Below, piece by piece: positions 50,318-58,266 of a DNA stretch of 64,000 nucleotides. Numbering within the stretch: position 1 is the stretch's first letter; every line of letters starts with the position of its first letter. The DNA is taken from positions 40,960-104,959 of the forward strand of contig CAJTSR010000007.1 of NCBI GenBank assembly GCA_910579035.1, written 5' to 3'. A program made the position numbers and the translations under genes. The notes under the pieces were generated by a model. The model was not told the origin of the DNA. It made no database searches and worked only from the letters and a program-made list of their open reading frames with translations. This DNA is from an uncultured Muribaculaceae bacterium. GTDB taxonomy: Bacteria; Bacteroidota; Bacteroidia; Bacteroidales; Muribaculaceae.

Positions 50318-50653
50318 GAGGGTGTATCATAATATCTGTTAAAACACAGGCCAAAAAGTTTGAGATGGATTTATACCTGAGCAGAAGGAGCATAGCGGTG
50401 GCTATGTGACTGAGGCGAAGAGATAAAGACACTCAAAATTTTTGGAGGCGAAGCCTTGATGCCGCCTCTACAGATATTATCCGATGATTCGGTGGAGGGT
50501 AAATTTAACAATAGTGCCGCTTTGGCGTCTTTTGTTAAACTGCCCATTACTCATCGGTCACATAGCAACCGCTATGCTCCCTCTTTATAATGAACAATTT
50601 AAACAAAAATACACCAACCTGTGCTTTAACAGATATTATGATACACCCTCTTA
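50315..50653. repeat. Full-length palindromic intergenic element, copy B
   Basis: About 339 bp with 36-bp terminal inverted repeats (50315-50350 and 50618-50653, 35 of 36 matching). Interior sequence and the two CATAGC-N4-GCTATG hairpins match copy A at 4861-5202. In copy A both ends read GTTTAATAAT; in copy B both read GTATCATAAT, so differences between copies are matched at both ends. It covers most of the 388-bp gap between the ATPase and ompA genes. Its first three bases are the ATPase stop codon. Confidence 0.87.
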
Positions 50654-50661
50654 ATCATAAT

Positions 50662-50704
50662 GCAGCCCGATAATTCATACTTGAATAATCGGGCTGCTGT
50701 TGTT
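50662..50704 (+). terminator. Hairpin between the ATPase and OmpA genes
   Basis: GCAGCCCGAT (50662-50671) pairs with ATCGGGCTGC (50688-50697), followed on the plus strand by TGTTGTTTTTATTT. It lies just past the ompA stop on the minus strand and could serve both genes. Confidence 0.75.
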
Positions 50705-50705
50705 T

Positions 50706-51572
50706 TTATTTGTCGGTGTCGGGTGCTTTGTCGATAAGGTCGAGGAACTGGTCGAGTTTTGGGGTTATTATGATTTCGGTGCGGCGGTTGCGCTGTCGGC
50801 CAAGCTCGCCGGTGTTGTCGGCAATGGGGTTGTATTCGCCGCGTCCGGCTGCTGTGAGGCGCGATGGATCTACGCCGAAGTCGTTCTGCAGCACTTGCAC
50901 TATCGACGATGCGCGGAGTGTGGAGAGGTCCCAGTTGTTGCGTATGTTGGTGCGGGATATGGGCACATTGTCGGTATTGCCTTCCACAAGCACGTCGTAG
51001 TCCCGGTAGTCCTTTATTATCTTGGCAATCTTGCTGAGGGTCTGCATGGCGCGCTGGTTCACCTGGTAGCTGCCGCTCTTGAAGAGCATATTGTCGGCCA
51101 GCGATATGTATACCACGCCCTTAAGCACGCGCACGTTCACCTCGTCCAGCTCGTTGCCCGACAGGGTGCGGGTAAGGTTGGCGGTCAGGGCGAGGTTGAG
51201 CGAGTCGCTCTTGCTCTTGGCCTGCACGAGTTGCTTGATGTACTTGTTGGACGCGTTGATTTCGTCTACGAGCTTCGATATGTTGACATTGCCCTGAGTG
51301 TTTTGCAGAATGCTCTTGTCGAGGGAGTTCTGCAGCGCGTTGTAGCTTGCTTTAAGGTCGGCGTTGTTCCGGCGAGCCTCGTCGAGCAGGGCTTGCAGGG
51401 TCTGGGCCTTTGTCTGGGCCTGCCGGTGTGCTGTCTGCAGGGTTGTGTAGTCTTGGCTCATCTGCCTATGGAGTGTTTCCAGCTCGCTGTATTTCTTCTT
51501 GCTTACGCAGCCGCCGAGGCTGCCCGCGAGCAGGGCGGAGCCGGCAATTATGGCTATAATTCTCGGTTTCAT
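50706..51572 (-). CDS. OmpA family lipoprotein
   Basis: A 288-aa outer-membrane lipoprotein that should anchor the membrane to peptidoglycan. The leader ends in lipobox SLGGC (Cys22). Residues about 25-125 form a coiled coil (SELETLHRQMSQDYTTLQTA and onward). The OmpA C-terminal domain (about 150-275) contains VLVEGNTDNVPI, then NNWDLSTLRASSIVQVL and AAGRGEYNPIADN, holding the Asp and Arg residues that bind diaminopimelate. Monocistronic. Confidence 0.9.
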   Translation of the reverse strand: MKPRIIAIIAGSALLAGSLGGCVSKKKYSELETLHRQMSQDYTTLQTAHRQAQTKAQTLQALLDEARRNNADLKASYNALQNSLDKSILQNTQGNVNISKLVDEINASNKYIKQLVQAKSKSDSLNLALTANLTRTLSGNELDEVNVRVLKGVVYISLADNMLFKSGSYQVNQRAMQTLSKIAKIIKDYRDYDVLVEGNTDNVPISRTNIRNNWDLSTLRASSIVQVLQNDFGVDPSRLTAAGRGEYNPIADNTGELGRQRNRRTEIIITPKLDQFLDLIDKAPDTDK

Positions 51573-51586
51573 AGTAAATAATGTTT

Positions 51587-51620
51587 TAGATGGCGTTTAA
51601 TAATATCTGTTAAAGCGCCT
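51587..51620. repeat. Miniature palindromic element between ompA and speA
   Basis: TAGATGGCGTTTAATAATAT then CTGTTAAAGCGCCT; both arms of the family are present in 34 bp. It lies between divergent genes, upstream of both. Confidence 0.65.
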
Positions 51621-51649
51621 TATTAATTAGAACGCGTGCGGACAGCTAC

Positions 51650-51681
51650 TTGTTTTCTTTGAAAAATAATGAGTACCTTTG
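51650..51681 (+). promoter_or_regulatory. Promoter for speA
   Basis: TTG at 51650-51652 and TACCTTTG at 51674-51681, spacer 21 bp. Confidence 0.65.
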
Positions 51682-51740
51682 CGCAGAAATACAAACGAAT
51701 ATAAACATATAAAAGAACAAAGCACAATTTTTACGAGCCG

Positions 51741-53636
51741 ATGAGAAAATGGCGTATTGAGGACAGCGAGGAGCTGTACAACATCAATGGCTGGGGCCGC
51801 AACTATTTTTCTGTAAACGAGCGCGGCCACATAGTGGTAAGCCCCCGCAAGGGATATGCCTCGGTCGACCTCAAGGAGGTGATGGACGAGCTTCAGGTGC
51901 GTGATATCAGCGCGCCGGTGCTGCTTCGTTTCCCCGATATCCTCGACAACCGTATCGAGAAGATTTCCAACTGTTTCCGCCAGGCTTCGGAGCAGTATGG
52001 CTACACTGCGCAGAATTTTATGATTTACCCTATAAAGGTAAACCAGATGCGCCAGGTGGTAGAGGAGATTGTAAGCTACGGCAAGAAATTCAATATCGGT
52101 CTTGAAGCCGGTTCAAAGCCGGAGCTGCACGCCGTGCTTGCCACCAATATAGCCGAAAACGCCCTTATCATATGCAACGGCTACAAGGACGAGTCCTACA
52201 TCGAGCTTGCCCTGCTGGCACAGAAGATGGGTCGCCGCATATACCTTGTGGTCGAGAAGCTCAACGAACTGCGCATGATTGCCGAAATATCGAAGAGGAT
52301 CAAGGTGCGGCCCAATGTGGGCATTCGCATCAAATTGTCGAGCACGGGTTCAGGCAAATGGAGCGAGAGCGGGGGCGACCAAAGCAAGTTCGGCCTCAAT
52401 TCCAGCGAGCTGCTGGAGGCTATCGACATACTCGACCGTCGCGACATGAAGGACTGCCTGAAGCTCATACACTTCCACATCGGCAGCCAGATCAACAAGA
52501 TACGCGTTATCAAAAACGCGCTCCGCGAGGCAACGCAGTTCTATGTACAGCTTTCCAAGCTTGGTTTCGGCATAGAGTTTATCGATATCGGCGGCGGCCT
52601 GGGTGTGGACTACGACGGCACCCGCAGCTCCTCGAGCGAAAGCTCTATGAACTACTCCATACAGGAGTATGCCAACGATGCCGTGTCGGCAATCGTCGAT
52701 GCCTGCAATAAAAACGACCTGCCGCAGCCTAATGTGATTACCGAGAGCGGACGCTCGCTCACAGCGCATCACTCCATACTCATATTCGAGGTGCTCGAAA
52801 CGACGCAGCTTCCCGTATGGAAGGAGTCGCAGGAAATAAGCCCTGACGACCACGAGCTTGCACGCGAGCTTTACGACATATGGGACCGCCTCGATACCTC
52901 CCGCCTTTTTGAAAGCTGGCACGACGCGCTCCAGATACGCGAGGAGGCGCTCGACCTTTTCAGCCTCGGAATGCTCGACCTGCGCACACGCGCCCAGATC
53001 GAGAAGCTGTTCTGGAGCATAGCCCGCGAGGTGGGCGAGATAGCCGCTTCCATGAAGCATGTGCCTGAGGATTTGCGCAAGATTGCCAAGATGATCCCCG
53101 ACAAGTACTTCTGCAATTTCTCGCTCTTCCAGTCGCTTCCCGATTCGTGGGCGATCGACCAGATATTCCCCATCGTGCCTATATCGCGTCTTGACGAGAA
53201 ACCTACACGCACTTGCACCATTCAGGACATAACCTGCGATTCCGACGGCAAGATAGCAAATTTCATATCGGCGCAGGGCACTTCGTCGGCTCTGCCCGTG
53301 CATACGCTCAAGGCCGGAGAACCGTATTATCTCGGCGTGTTCCTCGTGGGTGCCTATCAGGAAATACTCGGCGACATGCACAATCTCTTCGGCGATACCA
53401 ATGCCGTGCATATCAGTGTGTACAAGGACCGCTACGAAATCGACCAGATTATCGAGGGCGAAACCGTCGACGAGGTGCTCGACTATGTTCAGTACAACCC
53501 AAAGAAGCTTGTGCGCAATCTCGAGTCGTGGGTTACGGCCTCGATGAAAGCCGGTTCTATCACTCCTGAAGAGGGCCGCGACTTCATAAGCACCTACCGT
53601 TCGGGACTGTTCGGATACACATATCTCGAAAAATAG
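51741..53636 (+). CDS. speA: Biosynthetic arginine decarboxylase
   Basis: Decarboxylates arginine to agmatine with pyridoxal phosphate, opening the agmatine route to putrescine. The 631-aa protein has the SpeA start (WNINGWGRNYF-like YNINGWGRNYFSVNERGHI), the PLP lysine in YPIKVNQ (Lys99), RIKLSSTGSGKWSESGGDQS with KFGL behind it, FIDIGGGLGVDYDGT, and SGRSLTAHHS. The C-terminus has ITCDSDGKIANFI and GAYQEILGDMHNLFGDTNAV. No neighbouring agmatine gene is seen. truA follows after six bases. Confidence 0.94.
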   Translation: MRKWRIEDSEELYNINGWGRNYFSVNERGHIVVSPRKGYASVDLKEVMDELQVRDISAPVLLRFPDILDNRIEKISNCFRQASEQYGYTAQNFMIYPIKVNQMRQVVEEIVSYGKKFNIGLEAGSKPELHAVLATNIAENALIICNGYKDESYIELALLAQKMGRRIYLVVEKLNELRMIAEISKRIKVRPNVGIRIKLSSTGSGKWSESGGDQSKFGLNSSELLEAIDILDRRDMKDCLKLIHFHIGSQINKIRVIKNALREATQFYVQLSKLGFGIEFIDIGGGLGVDYDGTRSSSSESSMNYSIQEYANDAVSAIVDACNKNDLPQPNVITESGRSLTAHHSILIFEVLETTQLPVWKESQEISPDDHELARELYDIWDRLDTSRLFESWHDALQIREEALDLFSLGMLDLRTRAQIEKLFWSIAREVGEIAASMKHVPEDLRKIAKMIPDKYFCNFSLFQSLPDSWAIDQIFPIVPISRLDEKPTRTCTIQDITCDSDGKIANFISAQGTSSALPVHTLKAGEPYYLGVFLVGAYQEILGDMHNLFGDTNAVHISVYKDRYEIDQIIEGETVDEVLDYVQYNPKKLVRNLESWVTASMKAGSITPEEGRDFISTYRSGLFGYTYLEK

Positions 53637-53642
53637 CGGGCT

Positions 53643-54389
53643 ATGCGCTGGTTTATGACTCTGGCTTACCGTGGCGCTCCCTTCCATGGCTGGCAGGTGC
53701 AGCCCGGGGAGGAAACGGTGCAAGGACGCCTCGAAAGCGCCTTGTCAACGCTGGTGCGCCGCCCGGTGGCCGTTACCGGCGCCGGACGTACCGATACCGG
53801 AGTCAATGCCGCCTTTATGGTGGCGCACGTCGACCTGCCCGATGAGCTGGACCCGCGAGAGCCCCGCTTTCTGAAGGCGCTCAACAGCATCGCCGGGCGC
53901 GATATTGCCGTGAAGGAGTTTGTGGCGGTGGCCGCCGACGCCCATGCGCGTTTCGATGCCACGGAGAGGGCATACCGCTACTTTGTGCACACGTTCAAGA
54001 ATCCTTTTGACCCGGCGGGCCTGTCGTGGCAGGCTCCGCCGGCTCTTGATTTCGAGGGTATGAATCGTGCGGCATCGCTGCTTCTCGGGCGCCGCGACTT
54101 TACATCGTTTGCCAAGCTGCACACCGATGCCAAGACCAATATATGCGATTTGCGCTCGGCCGTGTGGACGGAGTACGAGCCGGGACGGTGGTACTTCGAG
54201 ATTCGTGCCGACCGTTTCCTGCGCAATATGGTGCGTGCCGTCGTAGGCACGCTCGTCGATGTAGGCCGGGGCAAGATGCCTCCCGAGGGCGTCCTCGACG
54301 TGCTGGCGCGCATGGACCGCTGCGCGGCCGGAACTTCGATGCCTGCAACGCCCTTATTCCTCTGGTACGTGCGTTATCCTTTTCTATGA
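53643..54389 (+). CDS. truA: tRNA pseudouridine(38-40) synthase
   Basis: Converts U38-U40 of tRNA anticodon arms to pseudouridine. The 248-aa length is normal. The active aspartate is in GAGRTDTGVNA (Asp51). Other family segments are FHGWQVQPGEETVQGRLESA, RFLRNMVRAVVGTLVDVGRG and the C-terminal PLFLWYVRYPF. Its stop overlaps the start of the next gene (ATGA). Confidence 0.95.
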   Translation: MRWFMTLAYRGAPFHGWQVQPGEETVQGRLESALSTLVRRPVAVTGAGRTDTGVNAAFMVAHVDLPDELDPREPRFLKALNSIAGRDIAVKEFVAVAADAHARFDATERAYRYFVHTFKNPFDPAGLSWQAPPALDFEGMNRAASLLLGRRDFTSFAKLHTDAKTNICDLRSAVWTEYEPGRWYFEIRADRFLRNMVRAVVGTLVDVGRGKMPPEGVLDVLARMDRCAAGTSMPATPLFLWYVRYPFL

Positions 54390-55498
54390 GAAAGGCTCAT
54401 CTGTTTTTCCCTGAAAACGACTTGGCGCTGGCGCGCGATTTGGCGCGATATACGGCGCCTCCTGCAGCTGTGCGCCTGCGCAAGGCCGGTGCAGCACTGC
54501 CCCTGTGGTACGGTGCCAACGGCGATTGCTTTGTGGCGCAGGGTGTCGACGCTTCGTGGCTCGACAGCGTGAAAGGGCGCTTCGGGATGGACATCGACGT
54601 GTTCGATTACCGCCCCGAGCGGTACAGCCCTGTGCCATGGGGCTGGTCGAAGGCATCGAGAACCTACTTTGAATCGCTCGGCTTCGGGCGACAGTCCTTG
54701 CCTGACGATTCCCGGCTCGAAGCATTGCGAACGCTCTCGCACAGACGCACGGCATCGGATATTGCCCGTCGGCTTGCCGCGAAGCTGCCGTTCGCGGTGG
54801 CTCCTGCTGCGGAAGAACTTTTTTCAGAAGAGGAGGTGCGCAGGTTCGTGAAGCGGCGTGGCCGGGCTGTGTTCAAGCTTCCGTGGTCGTCGTCGGGCCG
54901 TGGCATAGTGTCGGTAGAGGCTTCCACGCTCGATGCGCAGCTGCCTATGCTCAGGGGCATGCTGAGGAGGCAGGAATCCGTCACGGCGGAGCCTCGCTAC
55001 GATAAGAAGCTCGATTTCGCAATGCTATTCACTATGGACGGCGGCAGCTGCTCCTTCAGCGGTGTGTCGGTATTCGACACGGCGGCTCTCGGAGTATATG
55101 CCGGCAACAGGCTCGCGCCGCAGGAGCTTCTCGAGGCTGAGATATGCTCTATGGTGGGGCGAGAGGTGTTCGACGGTGTTCGCGACGCGCTTCCCGAGGT
55201 TTTGTCGGCCATTATCGGCGATGTGTACAACGGCCCTGTGGGCGTCGATATGATGGCTGTGGATAATCAGGATTACGCCATAGCTCCGGCTGTGGAGCTG
55301 AATCTGCGCAACACTATGGGCCATGTGTGCCTCAGTCTGTACGACCGCTATATAGAGCGGGGCGCTGTCGGACGCTTCGCGGTAGAGAAAACACGCCGGC
55401 CGGATTCTGCCGACGTGTATGGCGGCAGAATCCGGCGCGGCGTTTTCAATCTTGTGCCCCCGGGAGGTGATCTTACCTTCTGCGTGGAAGTCAGATAG
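54386..55498 (+). CDS. ATP-grasp-like protein of unknown function
   Basis: A 370-aa soluble protein translationally coupled to truA. Residues around 165-180 read AVFKLPWSSSGRGIVSVEAS, which is the lysine plus glycine-rich loop of ATP-grasp enzymes. A possible metal/ATP segment lies in PVGVDMMAVDN and VELNLRNTMGHV (Glu and Asn in the typical E-x-N spacing). The N-terminus MRKAHLFFPENDLALARDLA suggests a conserved start. The reaction and substrate are unknown; it is not a close match to D-Ala ligase, carbamoyl phosphate or purine enzymes. A link to tRNA is suggested only by position. Its end overlaps the next, converging gene by eight bases. Confidence 0.6.
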   Translation: MRKAHLFFPENDLALARDLARYTAPPAAVRLRKAGAALPLWYGANGDCFVAQGVDASWLDSVKGRFGMDIDVFDYRPERYSPVPWGWSKASRTYFESLGFGRQSLPDDSRLEALRTLSHRRTASDIARRLAAKLPFAVAPAAEELFSEEEVRRFVKRRGRAVFKLPWSSSGRGIVSVEASTLDAQLPMLRGMLRRQESVTAEPRYDKKLDFAMLFTMDGGSCSFSGVSVFDTAALGVYAGNRLAPQELLEAEICSMVGREVFDGVRDALPEVLSAIIGDVYNGPVGVDMMAVDNQDYAIAPAVELNLRNTMGHVCLSLYDRYIERGAVGRFAVEKTRRPDSADVYGGRIRRGVFNLVPPGGDLTFCVEVR

Positions 55499-55901
55499 CT
55501 CTTTTTATGGGCGGAGGCAGGGTCTGTGCCGACATTTCGCGCAGACTGTGCCACCACTGCTGTGCGTGGCTGTTGCCCTCGCATGTCTGTTCGAGTATGG
55601 CGCATACCACGTTGGCCTCTATGTTGGCGCGCAGCAGTGTTATGCGCCCGTCCGACTGGCGGGCGTCGGTTTCAAAACTCACTATGTCGTCTTTGGCGGG
55701 GTCGGCAAGGTCGATGTCGGTCTTTTTGATGTTGATGCCGAGTCCGGCAACGATTTGGGCGAGGCTGTCGAGCGCTATGCGTTTCAGTGCCGGACTGTTT
55801 TCGCGGCAGAGTAGGGCGGGGCGCTCGTTGCGCAGGCCGTCAAGTGCCGAATGGGCGAGCACGCAGTCTACTATGCGGTCGAGGGAGATTGCTATGGTCA
55901 T
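55491..55901 (-). CDS. Hypothetical protein (136 aa)
   Basis: A 136-aa predicted soluble helical protein: MTIAISLDRIVDCVLAHSAL, LDSLAQIVAGLGINI, then KKTDIDLADPAKDDIVSFET and a Pro/Arg tail. No family recognised. It runs downstream of the 137-aa gene on the same strand, separated by a 36-bp gap made of a 14-bp repeat. Real-gene status is likely from its length and codon use, with a good ATG at 55901. Confidence 0.5.
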   Translation of the reverse strand: MTIAISLDRIVDCVLAHSALDGLRNERPALLCRENSPALKRIALDSLAQIVAGLGINIKKTDIDLADPAKDDIVSFETDARQSDGRITLLRANIEANVVCAILEQTCEGNSHAQQWWHSLREMSAQTLPPPIKRAI

Positions 55902-55910
55902 TTTTTTGAT

Positions 55911-55943
55911 TAGGAATGAGGAGTTAGGAATGAGGAATTAGGT
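55911..55943. repeat. 14-bp tandem repeat
   Basis: TAGGAATGAGGAGT (55911-55924) then TAGGAATGAGGAAT (55925-55938) then TAGG. It lies between two hypothetical genes and supplies the stop codon of the upstream one. Confidence 0.6.
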
Positions 55944-56351
55944 GGGGATTGCTATGCGGTATTCGATATAGGGGCGGAGGAGGCGAATGGCGCGGGCCGG
56001 GTGGATATAGAATCGCGACGGACGGCGGAAGGCAAGCACAAAGCTGAGTGCTTTGTCGAAACTCAGTTTGCGCGGGCCGTCGATGGCTTCGCGTACTTGC
56101 GAATATAGTTCGAGCCAGCGGACGCGCTGCAGGTTCGACATAGCTATGCCGGCGGAGCCTGAGCGCTCGAGCATATGGAGAATCTCGGAGGCGCGGTCGT
56201 AGGCCACGTAGTGGCAGCGGGGAGAGCGCGACAGTGCTTCGGCTACCACGGCGGCGAGGCTTGGCGACTTTCCAGAGCGTTGTTCGCGGCGGATTATAGA
56301 CAGGCAGACTTCGATGAAGTCGCGGTTGCGTTCTTTGGTATGGCTGTTCAT
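55938..56351 (-). CDS. Hypothetical protein (137 aa)
   Basis: Starts MNSHTKERNRDFIEVCLSII, basic and mostly helical. A helix RSGKSPSLAAVVAEALSRSP is followed by a Tyr/His-rich turn and RASEILHMLER. The N-terminal two helices could be DNA-binding but no clear motif is present. Start 56351 is set by the -7 box TATATTTG at 56375-56382 on the minus strand. With its partner (55491-55901) it forms a two-gene operon of unknown role. Confidence 0.5.
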   Translation of the reverse strand: MNSHTKERNRDFIEVCLSIIRREQRSGKSPSLAAVVAEALSRSPRCHYVAYDRASEILHMLERSGSAGIAMSNLQRVRWLELYSQVREAIDGPRKLSFDKALSFVLAFRRPSRFYIHPARAIRLLRPYIEYRIAIPT

Positions 56352-56374
56352 AGGAAAGATTTTTGATTTCACTG

Positions 56375-56382
56375 CAAATATA
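56375..56382 (-). promoter_or_regulatory. -7 box of the hypothetical gene pair
   Basis: TATATTTG on the minus strand, 23 bp before the ATG; upstream sequence is AT-rich. Confidence 0.45.
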
Positions 56383-56512
56383 CAATACAAATTGATTAAA
56401 ATGCAAATAAAATTACAATTTATTTTGACTTAAAATCAATTTAAACTGCAAACGCATTCTTAGCCAAACCACTACGGATTGACGATTGTTCTATCTGAAA
56501 AAATATTGGATT

Positions 56513-56749
56513 ATGAGCGATCGACTGTCTTACGAAGAAACGAAAGAACTGCCCGACTCGGTTTTCGGTTTGCCCGAACGGCGTGAATATCCTATGCCTG
56601 ATGCGGCGCACGTGCGTGCGGCAGAGGCATATTTCCGTTATTGTCCAGAGGAATTGAAGCCCAAGCTTGCGCGGGCCATACTTGCGCGGGCTCAGGAGTA
56701 CGGCGTAGACGTGGAGTCGCCCGTGGTGCGCAGCTACGCCCGTTCATAG
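56513..56749 (+). CDS. Small hypothetical protein (78 aa)
   Basis: MSDRLSYEETKELPDSVFGL then PERREYPMPDAAHVRAAEAY. The 'LPE-R-x-YP-x-PDA-x-HVR-x-A' pattern resembles small conserved bacterial and phage proteins (DUF6582-like), and the rest is a helix ending RSYARS. No function known. It is followed within 12 bases by five tandem 23-bp repeats. Confidence 0.55.
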   Translation: MSDRLSYEETKELPDSVFGLPERREYPMPDAAHVRAAEAYFRYCPEELKPKLARAILARAQEYGVDVESPVVRSYARS

Positions 56750-56760
56750 CACCCGCAGCC

Positions 56761-56875
56761 GCGCCAACTGTGGAAGCGAAAACGCGCCAACTGCGGAAGT
56801 AAAAACACGCCAACTGTGGAAACGAAAATGCGCCAACTGTGGAAGCGAAAACGCGCCAACTGTAGAAATAGTAGT
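56761..56875. repeat. Five 23-bp tandem repeats
   Basis: Exact 23-bp register: units start at 56761, 56784, 56807, 56830 and 56853, each with the core CGCCAACTGTGGAA (variants CTGCGG, CTGTAG). Units 1 and 4 are identical; the last one decays at its 3' end. There are no spacers, so it is not a CRISPR array. It lies 82 bp before the second DUF4143 ATPase gene. Confidence 0.9.
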
Positions 56876-56884
56876 GCTAAAATA

Positions 56885-56924
56885 TTGCGTATTTGCCTGA
56901 AATATGTTACATTTGCAAATGTAA
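56885..56924 (+). promoter_or_regulatory. Promoter with an 18-bp palindromic operator
   Basis: TTG at 56885-56887 and TACATTTG at 56908-56915 (20-bp spacer). The -7 box sits in the perfect palindrome TTACATTTGCAAATGTAA (56907-56924), which also gives a TACATTTG box on the other strand. This would be a natural site for a dimeric repressor. Confidence 0.6.
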
Positions 56925-56957
56925 TATATTGAATTAAAATCGCTGCTATTTTAGAGT

Positions 56958-58244
56958 ATGGAAGATTACCGTTTTCGTATAATGGATAGAATCCTAAAAG
57001 ACGAGTTGGACGCTATGGGTGCGGTTCTTTTGGAAGGGCCTAAAGCTTGTGGTAAAACAAGGACTGCGGAGCAGGCTGCGGCCAGTGTCATATATATGGA
57101 CGATCCTGTGAGGCGTAGCCAATATAGGCAGATGGTTGATACTGACATAAGTTATATTTTGTCGGGAGATACACCGCGACTTATTGACGAATGGCAGATA
57201 GCTACCAAGATATGGGATGCGGTGCGTTTTGAAGTAGACCACAGGCATAAGGACGGGCAATTTATTCTTACTGGTTCGGCTGTGCCACCTAAAGAGGATA
57301 AAGACGAAATGCAGCATTCTGGAACCGGTCGTGTATCGTGGTTGAGAATGAGGCCTATGACCCTGTGGGAATCGTCGGATTCATCGGGAGAGGTAAGTTT
57401 GTCGGAATTGTTTGATGATGCAGACACCGCTGTGCGAGGTGAGAACAAGTTGACTCTTGCCGATTTGGCATTCCTTGTTTGCAGGGGCGGTTGGCCTAAG
57501 GCTGTTGACAAAGGCCGGAGCAAGGCAGCTCTTCGCCAGGCTATAAATTATTATGAAGCGATAGTCCGTACAGATATCTCGAGAGTTGATGATGTAGAGC
57601 GTGACGAGCACCGAACAAGGCGTATAATGCGCTCATATGCACGTCATCAGGGTGCTCAGGCGACTGTGAGAACAATGCTTGCCGATATATCGGAGAATGA
57701 TATTATCGATTTGAGTGACAAGACGGTGTATTCTTATATAAATGCCCTCAAAAGTATATTTGTGATAGAAGATATGCCGGCTTGGAATCCTAATCTTAGG
57801 AGTAAATCTGCAATACGGAGTTCGGATACACGGTATTATATAGATCCTTCGATAGCCTGTGCTGCACTTGGCCTCGGCCCGGACGACCTTATAAACGATT
57901 TAAATACTTTCGGATTATTGTTTGAGTGTCTTTGCGTGAGGGATTTAAGAGTGTATTCTCAGGCGTTGGACGGAACTGTCTATCATTTTCGCGATAAGAC
58001 AGGTTTGGAGTGTGACGCCGTGGTGCATCTGCGAAACGGGCGTTATGGCTTGATCGAAATAAAATTAGGCGGAGAAAAGTTGGTAGAGGAAGGCGCGGCT
58101 AATCTGCTTGAGCTAAGAAATAAGATTGACACAACGAAGATGAAATCCCCGTCGTTTATGATGGTTTTGACCGCAGTCGGAGATTATGCCTATCGCCGGT
58201 CTGACGGTGTGTTGGTTGTTCCTGTCGCCTGTCTGAAAGATTAG
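56958..58244 (+). CDS. P-loop ATPase with DUF4143 domain (second copy)
   Basis: A 428-aa ATPase: Walker A EGPKACGKTRTAEQAA (about 27-42), Walker B PRLIDEWQIATKIWD, sensor-like FILTGSAVPP, then a DUF4143 half with a nuclease-fold signature (GLECDAVVHLRNGRYGLIEI, then KLG). Function unknown; only distantly related to the first copy. AT-rich codons against its neighbours. Its stop TAG (58242-58244) is part of the adjoining miniature palindromic element. Confidence 0.88.
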   Translation: MEDYRFRIMDRILKDELDAMGAVLLEGPKACGKTRTAEQAAASVIYMDDPVRRSQYRQMVDTDISYILSGDTPRLIDEWQIATKIWDAVRFEVDHRHKDGQFILTGSAVPPKEDKDEMQHSGTGRVSWLRMRPMTLWESSDSSGEVSLSELFDDADTAVRGENKLTLADLAFLVCRGGWPKAVDKGRSKAALRQAINYYEAIVRTDISRVDDVERDEHRTRRIMRSYARHQGAQATVRTMLADISENDIIDLSDKTVYSYINALKSIFVIEDMPAWNPNLRSKSAIRSSDTRYYIDPSIACAALGLGPDDLINDLNTFGLLFECLCVRDLRVYSQALDGTVYHFRDKTGLECDAVVHLRNGRYGLIEIKLGGEKLVEEGAANLLELRNKIDTTKMKSPSFMMVLTAVGDYAYRRSDGVLVVPVACLKD

Positions 58245-58266
58245 ATGGTATTAGATACCCTCTTAG
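58241..58266. repeat. Miniature palindromic element at a double gene end
   Basis: TTAGATGGTATTAGATACCC then TCTTAG: both family ends in 26 bp. It lies between the converging ATPase and PAS genes; the left TAG and the right TTA (TAA on the minus strand) are the stop codons of the two genes. Confidence 0.6.

Noticed and set aside
56761..56875. CRISPR array
   Set aside because: Units are directly adjacent with no spacers and no cas gene is present, so it is a tandem repeat.
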